From: CAIUVD01 sp044338255
Lineage (GTDB): Bacteria; Planctomycetota; UBA11346
Reading direction: 5' to 3'
Length of the DNA stretch: 7,045 nucleotides
Assembly: GCA_044338255.1 (NCBI GenBank)
Contig: JBIILZ010000157.1
Span: forward strand, 1-7,045
A program made the translations under genes and the position numbers. Under the pieces are notes generated by a model. The model had not been told where the DNA came from and searched no databases. It saw only the letters and a list, made by a program, of their open reading frames with translations. Of this stretch, positions 1-5,465 are shown piece by piece (positions within the stretch are counted from its first letter, which is position 1; each line of letters begins with the position of its first letter).

Positions 1-1
1 A

Positions 2-103
2 CACCTGGTCAACAAAAACGGATGGATCTGCATCGCCCTACAGGCGCTTGGTATTTCAGAAGATTGCATCAAGCCCGTGCTTTCACGATTGGCATTATAT
101 TAA
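2..103 (+). CDS. C-terminal end of an unrecognised protein (partial)
   Basis: An open frame enters from the left edge and ends at TAA 101-103, giving 33 residues that begin HLVNKNGW and end SRLALY. The peptide has mixed polar and hydrophobic composition (for example ICIALQALGISEDC) with no motif I recognise. The gene's start lies outside the window, so length and family cannot be judged. The frame has no stop over its visible length, but 33 codons is short enough to be chance. It lies just upstream of a disrupted region and could itself belong to a mobile element or be the broken tail of a host gene. No function is proposed. Confidence 0.35.
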   Translation, partial: HLVNKNGWICIALQALGISEDCIKPVLSRLALY

Positions 104-155
104 AATTCGAACTCTTGAGTGTGCGCGGTATGTTGTCTGGTCAGCGTCCACTTAC

Positions 156-209
156 TTAAATTTATTAAATTTATTAAATTTATTAAATTTATTAAATTTA
201 TTAAATTTA
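156..209. repeat. Six perfect tandem copies of 9-bp unit TTAAATTTA
   Basis: Reading base by base, TTAAATTTA occurs six times without interruption or variation. Because the unit is a multiple of three it stays open in several frames, giving Leu-Asn-Leu repeats on plus and Asn-Lys-Phe repeats on minus; these peptides are almost certainly by-products. The tract is pure A/T inside otherwise GC-rich DNA. It sits between TTAC at 152-155 and the broken end of the oxidoreductase fragment. Identical copies suggest recent expansion by replication slippage. It is a candidate variable-number tandem repeat. It has no spacers, so it is not a CRISPR. Confidence 0.95.
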
Positions 210-228
210 TGGCCAACCAATAAATCTT

Positions 229-379
229 TTTGCCCGCCCATGCCGAGGGCACAGGTCTTGCAGGCGTTCTTCGCGCGCAGAGCGCGGTACATCTTCACCA
301 CCCCGCCCGCCTGGTAGGCCTTGCGGAAGGTGTAAGCGATGGCGTGGAAGCCACCGCCCGAAGTTGGAATGCAGGACAT
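229..379 (-). pseudogene. Fragment of FdhF/YdeP-like molybdopterin oxidoreductase
   Basis: The minus-strand frame from 379 downward encodes SGGGFHAIAYTFRKAYQAGG followed by VVKMYRALRAKNACKTCALGMGGQK. From memory this matches the N-terminal region of one group of FdhF/YdeP-type molybdopterin oxidoreductases, where CKTCALGMGGQ is strongly conserved and is normally followed by GGMVNE. Here the match stops after QK at about 229-231. The frame then runs through unrelated residues and the AT-rich repeat to a stop at 152-154. Upstream of 379 the family match also ends. About 50 residues remain of a protein usually over 700 long, so it cannot be active. The ATG at 379 is just the first in the frame, not an established start. 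Family assignment is by recall of the motif. Confidence 0.6.
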
Positions 380-390
380 GCGCTTGTTTA

Positions 391-405
391 TCCGCTCGAA
401 GCGGA
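391..405. repeat. Short inverted repeat, 6-bp arms
   Basis: TCCGCT, a 3-nt CGA loop, then AGCGGA form a small perfect hairpin between the two gene remnants. It has no T-tract on either side, so it is not a convincing terminator. It may be a remnant of a repetitive palindrome or chance in GC-rich DNA. The rest of 380-479 holds no gene I can support. Confidence 0.3.
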
Positions 406-479
406 CTGAGCAATGTTGAGTTGTCTAACAGCGCTGCCCCGGAATCACGCAGGCTTTCGTGTCCGCGACGGTCTGAGCG

Positions 480-638
480 TCAGCTGCGCTTGATCGACCA
501 CATCGTCCCTGAGCTGAGACAGGAGCACGCCAGGGTCGCTCCCCCGAGGGCGAAGATGGTATCGCCGATGACCCGCAGCCCGCGCAGATCCTGCATTAGG
601 TCCTGCTGCCTGATTTCGGCCGAGCGTGCCGACCACAA
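480..638 (-). pseudogene. C-terminal fragment like nitric oxide reductase large subunit
   Basis: The minus-strand frame encodes LWSARSAEIRQQDLMQDLRG followed by LRVIGDTIFALGGATLA and stops with TGA at 480-482. This resembles the last transmembrane region of NorB-type nitric oxide reductases: Pseudomonas NorB has LWYARSEEFLQ, then TLRWVR and a D-x-IF-x-x-GGA segment in the same order. The intact enzyme is a multi-span membrane haem/non-haem-iron subunit of roughly 450-760 residues that reduces NO to N2O. Only about 52 codons remain. Tyr and Phe positions of the family are replaced by Ser, Ile and Gly, and the residues upstream of 638 do not continue the family pattern, although an ASVKQ stretch further up could be a displaced piece. 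The haem-ligand helices are absent. It is a decayed remnant; the family call rests on motif recall without a search. Confidence 0.55.
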
Positions 639-908
639 GTCCGACCTCCATGCTGTCATCCCAGAAAACGCAGTTGAGACCCATCTGCGGCGTTGCTTGA
701 CGCTCGCAATGGCGCTGCCATTCCATCGCATCATGCGCCTAGCCGCTGGACCACACCTGCGATTTTTGTGCCACCCATTTGGTGACATGAGAAGGTACTG
801 AATAATTGTTATTATCTTCGATAAGTTCTTTCAACTTGCCGTCGCAACTGTGTTTTTCTCAGGATCAAGTGACTTCATCCAACGTTTGCATGTCTCGCCC
901 GCATCCAA
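639..908. other. No supported gene; decayed or intergenic DNA
   Basis: Open frames cross 639-788 on both strands but none gives a recognisable protein, and they look like chance frames in GC-rich DNA. About 789-850 is AT-richer and would suit a spacer. It lies downstream of the RAYT gene, which reads toward it, but I see no clear terminator hairpin or REP element in it. Confidence 0.5.
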
Positions 909-2009
909 TCAAGAAGCCGCACTCTCAACAAACAACGCACAGCGATTGCGGATCCAACGCAATCCGTGCTGCGCGGCAGCAACATCGCGTACCGCCCGAT
1001 GGCCAACCGCCCGTCCATGCATTTGCCGCCAGCCGGTCATGGTCGTGATCCATGCCTCGAGTTTCACCTCGAGCCGCGACAGGATTGCCGGCAAGCGGGG
1101 ATCGATGACGCCACGTTTGTCTGGACGCAGTATCTTTCCGGTGAGATCGACCAAGGTCAGATAGTCGTCCACCGATAATTCGAACGAGCACAGTGAGGCG
1201 CCATCATGAGCCCGCTGACAGCGCGCCAGGGGCGCGACCATCATACCCGACTCGGCAGAGGCGACTGCACCCGCGACAGACTCCTCGGCAATGCCAGCCC
1301 GCTTCAAGGATACGACGGCTTGTTCAGGCGTGGACTCCCCAGCTGCCACCCGCGCCTGTACCCGCCGCACTACGCGATGGCGTTGTCGCGCACCGACGCG
1401 AGTACGCACCGAGGTGAAGCGCGAGGCCTCGGGTGTGGGCGCCATGCGCGCACGCACCGGATTGAGATCGACATACGCCATGCAGGCAATGACGGCCGCC
1501 TGGTCGAGCAAAGGCACGGAGGTATAGCGGCCCTCCCAAAAGCGACCGGAGCACTGGTCCTCGGCATTTGCCCGCCGTGCGAGCGGCTCTTTAAACGCAC
1601 GCATGAACCACGACAGATCCGCCAAACGCGCGCGCCGTTCGGCCACCCAAGCGGCATTCTGAGCTAGATGTTCGATGACCGGATCACGCTCGCCATTCAC
1701 GACCATACGCTCGGCATTCTTGCCAAACACCATCAGCCAGCGTTCGACCACCTCGCGTGCCGACCATGCCGAAGCCGCCTCCGGCAACATCCGCACCACC
1801 GCATGCACATGATTCGACATCACCGCGTATGCTGCGACCTCCACCGCGAAGACTCCGGTCAACTCCTTCAGCCGGTCCTCAATCCACTGCCGACGATATT
1901 CCCACTTACCATCCCGCCCACCGCAGAGATAGGCTTTGCGTACGCATCGCGAAATCACGTGGATCCATACCGGACGGTCTGGAATTTGGCGGGAGCGGGG
2001 GATGGGCAT
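909..2009 (-). CDS. Long-form REP-associated tyrosine transposase (RAYT, Y1_Tnp)
   Basis: This 366-residue protein belongs to the HUH single-strand endonucleases related to IS200/IS605 TnpA. The opening segment HVISRCVRKAYLCG (residues 17-30) is typical of RAYTs. The metal-binding HUH pair is H67 and H69 in MSNHVHAVV. The motif GRFWEGRY lies at about 155-162, and YVDLNPVRARM at 179-189 supplies the likely catalytic Tyr179 by alignment with E. coli TnpA-REP (YafM) Tyr115. All key residues are present with no frameshift, so it may be active. The region after about residue 195 is a C-terminal extension seen in long-form family members (DYLTLVDLTGKILRPDKRG). The ATG at 2009 fits the usual N-terminus (MPIPRSRQIP), though no good Shine-Dalgarno precedes it. 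RAYTs are known to act on REP palindromes and are usually single-copy. An imperfect inverted repeat lies about 110 bp upstream of the start. Confidence 0.9.
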   Translation of the reverse strand: MPIPRSRQIPDRPVWIHVISRCVRKAYLCGGRDGKWEYRRQWIEDRLKELTGVFAVEVAAYAVMSNHVHAVVRMLPEAASAWSAREVVERWLMVFGKNAERMVVNGERDPVIEHLAQNAAWVAERRARLADLSWFMRAFKEPLARRANAEDQCSGRFWEGRYTSVPLLDQAAVIACMAYVDLNPVRARMAPTPEASRFTSVRTRVGARQRHRVVRRVQARVAAGESTPEQAVVSLKRAGIAEESVAGAVASAESGMMVAPLARCQRAHDGASLCSFELSVDDYLTLVDLTGKILRPDKRGVIDPRLPAILSRLEVKLEAWITTMTGWRQMHGRAVGHRAVRDVAAAQHGLRWIRNRCALFVESAAS

Positions 2010-2120
2010 AGTCTTAAACTACTATGTTATTAGTAATTACAACCATTTATTGGGTGGCTATATTTTTCCGCGCCGAGCGAATAAGACGCAGGCGCGCGAG
2101 CTCGATCCGTATAGGACAAT

Positions 2121-2180
2121 GCCTTGCAGTCCGTGCAGTCGGCACTTTGGCCCCGCATCTTGGACTGCGGACTGCAATGC
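2121..2180. repeat. Long imperfect inverted repeat, REP-like candidate
   Basis: The left arm GCCTTGCAGTCCGTGCAGTC (2121-2140) pairs with the right arm at 2163-2180, whose reverse complement is GCATTGCAGTCCGCAGTC. That gives 17 base pairs with one mismatch and a two-base TG bulge, around a 22-base loop. No T-tract follows, so it is not a standard terminator. Bulged stems are typical of REP palindromes processed by RAYTs, and it lies on the start-side flank of such a gene. I do not see a clear GTAG head at its foot, so calling it a substrate is inference. Confidence 0.7.
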
Positions 2181-2306
2181 CTGCAACCCAGTAAGAATAA
2201 TGAAAATTTGGATTCAAACCGCAGACCTCATCTAGGCGCCTTGGCATGGTTACTGCTCATACTGAATGTGAGTAAGTGAATTGCTCATCACGCACTTGCA
2301 CAAGAT

Positions 2307-2311
2307 AGGGA
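2307..2311 (+). promoter_or_regulatory. Ribosome binding site of the P-type ATPase gene
   Basis: AGGGA lies 7 bases upstream of the ATG at 2319, a good Shine-Dalgarno position. It supports this start over the second ATG two codons later. Confidence 0.65.
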
Positions 2312-2318
2312 CGCAGCA

Positions 2319-5063
2319 ATGCCGATGACCGACACCGCGTGGCACGCGCGCGCCGCGGACGAAACGGCGACGGAGTTGCGCACGGACGTCGGGCGCGGAC
2401 TCGTCGGCGCAGACGCGGCCGAACGGCTCGCCCGACACGGTCCCAATGCCCTCGCCCAGGCGAAACAACGGTCGGCGCTGGCGATCGTCCTTCACCAGTT
2501 CCGCAGTCTCATCGTGGGACTGCTCGTCGTCGCCGGCGGGGTCGCACTCGCGCTCGGGGATGTGGTCGAGGCGCTCGCAATCCTGGTCGTGATCGTGCTC
2601 AATGCCGTCATCGGCTTCGTGACGGAGTGGAAAGCGGCGAGTGCGCTTGCGGGGCTGCGCAAACAGTCGGTCGCCGTCGCCCGCGTGTTGCGCGATGGAC
2701 AGGAACGTCAACTCCCGGCGGAAGGGCTCGTGCCCGGTGACGTGGTGCTCCTTGCCACGGGAGACCGCGTGCCGGCAGACGGCCGCGTGATCGAGCAAGC
2801 CCGGCTGCAGGTGGACGAATCGGCACTTACAGGCGAGTCGTTGCCGGTCAACAAGTCCGCTGACCCAGTGGCCGATCGCCATGTGCCGCTCGGGGACAGG
2901 ACCAGCATGGTGCACATGGGTACCGCGGTGACCGCCGGTAGGGGCAAGTTCATCGTCACCGTGACCGGCAAGCAAACACAGATGGGCCGGATCGGCACGC
3001 TCATCGATGAAGTCGGCGAGCACGGTACTCCGCTGGAAGGTAAGCTGGCGCAGCTCAGTCGCGCGCTGCTCGTCATCGTGCTCGTGCTTTGTGCCGTGAT
3101 CGTGGGGGCCGGCTGGCTGCGCGGCAATGAGCTGCTGTTCATGGTCGAGGTCGGCATCTCGCTGGCGATAGCAGCGGTACCCGAAGGCCTGCTTGCCGTG
3201 ACGACCATGACGCTCGCCGTGGGCATGCAGCGCATGGCCGGCATGAACGCGCTCATTCGCCGGCTACCCGCCGTGGAGGCGCTGGGCTCGACCACGGTGA
3301 TCTGCTCGGACAAGACGGGGACGTTGACGCGAAACGAGATGACCGTGCGCGCATTCCACATCGCGGCGCGCCGCGTGGAAGTCACCGGTACGGGCTACTC
3401 GGCGCAAGGTGAGTTCAAGGTCGAAGGGCAGAAAGTCGAAGGCCTCGAGGCTGAACCGACGACGCAGTCCAGCGCCGAAGCGCCGCTGCGTCTGGCGCTT
3501 CGCATTGGTGCGCTGTGCAACGATGCGAAGCTCGATCGATCGGGTGTTGGCACCACGGTGCTCGGCGACCCTACCGAAGCCGCACTGATCGTCGCTGCAG
3601 AGAAGGCCGGATGGGACCTGGCCGGTCTCGAGCGCGACTACCCGCGAACGCGGGAAGTCCCGTTCAGCAGCGAAACCAAACGCATGGTGACGGTGCACAC
3701 GGCGCCCGATGGCCGCACGGTCGCCTACGTGAAGGGTTCACCCGCCGCGGTGCTTGAGGCCAGCGTGTCCGTACTCGGCGCCGACGGCGTCACTGCGATG
3801 TCAGCCGAGACACGGCAAGGCGCACGCACGACGAACGATGAACTCGCCGCGGCCGCGTTGCGCGTACTCGGGTTGGCCTACCGTGACTTGTCCGAGGCGT
3901 ATGACGAAGCGGACCTCACGCGCGGACTGACCTTCGTTGGCCTGGTCGGCATGATCGACCCGCTGCGCGACGAGGCCCGCGGAACTATCGCCACCTGCCG
4001 CGAAGCAGGGATCCGCGTCGTCATGATCACCGGCGACCAGCAGGCCACCGCGGCGGAGATCGCGCGCCAGTTGGGCCTGGACATCGACGCCGAGGGCAAG
4101 CCGCTGCGCATCGTGCACGCCCGTGAGCTGGCCGCGCTGGATGCCGAAGGTTGGTTGGAAATCGTTGCCGACGCGGCTGTCTTCGCCCGCGCATCGCCCG
4201 AGCACAAGCTGAAGATCGTCGATGCGCTGCAACGACGAGGTCACGTGGTTGCAATGACTGGCGATGGCGTGAACGACGCGCCGGCCCTGCGCAAGGCCGA
4301 TATCGGCATCGCCATGGGGATTCGGGGCACCGAGGTCGCGAAAGAGTCGGCCGATATGGTTATCACTGACGATAACTTTTCCACCATCGTCGGTGCGGTC
4401 GAGCAGGGTCGGATCGTCGTCCACAATATCCTGCGCTTCATCCACTACCTGTTCTCGTGCAACTTCGCCGAGATCGTCACCGTGTTCGCCGCCATCATGA
4501 TCGGCTGGCCGCTGCCACTGGGCGTGCTGCAGATCCTGTGGCTCAACCTGATCACGGACATCTTCCCCGCGATGGCGCTCGCCCTGGAGCCATCGGCTCC
4601 CGACGTGATGAAGCGCCCCCCACGCGACCCCGCCCAGCCGTTGATGACGCCGCGCTTCGGCTGGCTCATCGTCTGGCAGGGCGGGTTGATCGCGGCCTGC
4701 ACGCTGGCGGTCTTCGCGATCGGCATGCGCTGGTACGGCACCCAGGGCGAGGGCCTGCGGCACGCCGTGACGTTAGCCTTCATGACGCTGGCGTTGGCGC
4801 AAGTCTTCCACGCCTTCAATGCGCGCTCGCAAACCCGCTCGTCGCTGTCGCGCCTGTTTACGAACGCCTGGCTCTGGGGCGCGACTGTCCTGTGCGTGCT
4901 GTTGCAGCTCGCCTCCGTGTACGTCCCGTTCCTGAGCGATGTCTTGCGCACGGTGCCGCTTAGGGCAGCTGACTGGGCCGTGATTGCAGTGGGCTCGCTG
5001 GCGCCGGTGGCGGTGGTGGAGATGGTCAAAGGGGTGCAGCGCTGGCGTGGGCGCCGCAGATGA
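2319..5063 (+). CDS. P2-type cation-transporting ATPase, probably Ca2+
   Basis: A full-length 914-residue P-type ATPase that uses ATP to pump cations across the inner membrane. An N-terminal cation-ATPase domain (about 5-65) precedes M1-M2 (about 63-102). The actuator motif TGES is at 171-174. M3 is at about 250-266, and M4 carries PEGL at 288-291. The phosphorylated Asp331 lies in DKTGTLT. The nucleotide domain has GDPTE (416-420) and KGSP (K472), and the P domain has TGD (571-573) and TGDGVND (647-653). Six C-terminal helices follow. Ion-site residues match SERCA Ca2+ pumps: Glu289 in M4, Asn715 and Glu718 in M5 (NFAE), and Asn743, Thr746, Asp747 in M6 (NLITD). In M8 the usual acidic position appears to be Gln (LALAQVFHAFNARS), as in many bacterial relatives. 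The family identity is firm; Ca2+ is inferred, and Mn2+ or another cation is possible. The gene stands alone, with no metal sensor beside it. Confidence 0.95.
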   Translation: MPMTDTAWHARAADETATELRTDVGRGLVGADAAERLARHGPNALAQAKQRSALAIVLHQFRSLIVGLLVVAGGVALALGDVVEALAILVVIVLNAVIGFVTEWKAASALAGLRKQSVAVARVLRDGQERQLPAEGLVPGDVVLLATGDRVPADGRVIEQARLQVDESALTGESLPVNKSADPVADRHVPLGDRTSMVHMGTAVTAGRGKFIVTVTGKQTQMGRIGTLIDEVGEHGTPLEGKLAQLSRALLVIVLVLCAVIVGAGWLRGNELLFMVEVGISLAIAAVPEGLLAVTTMTLAVGMQRMAGMNALIRRLPAVEALGSTTVICSDKTGTLTRNEMTVRAFHIAARRVEVTGTGYSAQGEFKVEGQKVEGLEAEPTTQSSAEAPLRLALRIGALCNDAKLDRSGVGTTVLGDPTEAALIVAAEKAGWDLAGLERDYPRTREVPFSSETKRMVTVHTAPDGRTVAYVKGSPAAVLEASVSVLGADGVTAMSAETRQGARTTNDELAAAALRVLGLAYRDLSEAYDEADLTRGLTFVGLVGMIDPLRDEARGTIATCREAGIRVVMITGDQQATAAEIARQLGLDIDAEGKPLRIVHARELAALDAEGWLEIVADAAVFARASPEHKLKIVDALQRRGHVVAMTGDGVNDAPALRKADIGIAMGIRGTEVAKESADMVITDDNFSTIVGAVEQGRIVVHNILRFIHYLFSCNFAEIVTVFAAIMIGWPLPLGVLQILWLNLITDIFPAMALALEPSAPDVMKRPPRDPAQPLMTPRFGWLIVWQGGLIAACTLAVFAIGMRWYGTQGEGLRHAVTLAFMTLALAQVFHAFNARSQTRSSLSRLFTNAWLWGATVLCVLLQLASVYVPFLSDVLRTVPLRAADWAVIAVGSLAPVAVVEMVKGVQRWRGRRR

Positions 5064-5324
5064 TCAGCCACTTTCTTCAAGCACCCCTTTAACGTAGAGC
5101 CGCTGTACCACGACCATGAGCACGACACCAACCCCCACTTCCCCGCGCTCCGGTCCTCTCATGAGCCTTCTCAGCGGCCTTCATCTCAAAAGCAATTTCC
5201 TAGCATTCCAGTTCCGTAAAATGTTCGACGACCTTATGATGGCAGGGCCCTTGTCCCGATCATGCGCGACTATGCCAGCTCTTTCGCCGAGGCACGGTGC
5301 GACGTTGGCGAAAGGGAAGCGAGG
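5064..5324. other. Gap between ATPase and small membrane protein; no supported gene
   Basis: The 261 bases hold one open frame (5116-5328, 70 codons) with no ribosome binding site and low-complexity Thr/Pro/Ser content at its start; I do not support it as a gene. The gap is long enough for the downstream pair to have its own promoter, but I found no well-spaced -35/-10 pair. AAAGGGGTGC at 5028-5037 and GCACCCCTTT at 5081-5090 are perfect complements spanning the ATPase stop, but their 43-base loop makes a terminator doubtful. Confidence 0.5.
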
Positions 5325-5465
5325 ATGACAAACCATCACAATCGCCCGTCGAACCGCTGTGGCTCCTTTGCCAAGGCCGGGGTTTGGCTCTACATCGTCG
5401 CCATCGGATTCTTCACCTTTGCCGCGGTCGAGCTGGAAAAATGCCTGAGCTTCCACACCGTATGA
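5325..5465 (+). CDS. Small single-span membrane protein, 46 aa, unrecognised
   Basis: A short frame starts at ATG 5325 with AGGGA at 5313-5317, seven bases upstream, and GAGG directly before the start. The product begins MTNHHNRPSNRCGSFAKAG. It has one hydrophobic segment at about residues 19-36 (VWLYIVAIGFFTFAAVEL) and ends EKCLSFHTV. Positive charges before the helix and acidic residues after it predict an N-in, C-out inner-membrane protein. Its TGA overlaps the ATG of the permease (ATGA, 5462-5465), while the permease has no strong binding site of its own; that favours translation of this frame and coupling between the two. Two cysteines, at 12 and 40, sit on either side of the helix. I know no family for it. 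It could be a small partner or regulator of the permease, or only a leader peptide that delivers ribosomes. Confidence 0.65.
   Translation: MTNHHNRPSNRCGSFAKAGVWLYIVAIGFFTFAAVELEKCLSFHTV

Larger units (their letters stand above)
2010..2318. other. Divergent intergenic region between RAYT and ATPase genes
   Basis: This 309-bp spacer separates two divergent genes and so should hold both promoters. The part next to the RAYT gene (about 2010-2070) is AT-rich. The middle is GC-rich and carries the inverted repeat at 2121-2180. The part next to the ATPase contains TTGGCA at about 2241-2246 and several TGCTCAT-like copies, but no -35/-10 pair with good spacing that I would call. Small open frames here show no protein signal. 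Confidence 0.6.

Noticed and set aside
156..209. CRISPR array
   Set aside because: The units are 9 bp, directly adjacent and have no spacers.
152..228. Asn-Lys-Phe repeat peptide as a real protein tail
   Set aside because: It arises only because the 9-bp DNA repeat stays in frame after the oxidoreductase similarity has ended.
364..801. 145-codon plus-strand frame over the left remnants
   Set aside because: It is Arg- and Cys-rich with no family resemblance, and the minus strand carries the NorB-like similarity.
2250..3023. 257-codon minus-strand frame opposite the ATPase N-terminus
   Set aside because: It lies antisense to a well-supported P-type ATPase and has no recognisable domain.
3801..4763. 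320-codon minus-strand frame opposite the ATPase C-terminal half
   Set aside because: Antisense shadow of the phosphorylation and membrane domains; no motif of its own.
5028..5090. AAAGGGGTGC/GCACCCCTTT as a terminator of the ATPase gene
   Set aside because: The 10-bp arms match, but the loop is 43 bases, one arm is inside the coding region and no U-tract follows.
5251..5276. TTGTCC...TATGCC as a promoter for the small membrane protein
   Set aside because: The spacing is only 14 bases, too short for a normal sigma-70 promoter.
5116..5328. 70-codon frame in the gap after the ATPase
   Set aside because: It has no ribosome binding site and no recognisable protein features, and its end overlaps the better-supported start at 5325.
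5297..5461. N-terminal extension of the permease to the ATG at 5297
   Set aside because: The added residues are Arg/His-rich without family features, and this DNA is better explained by the small membrane protein in another frame.
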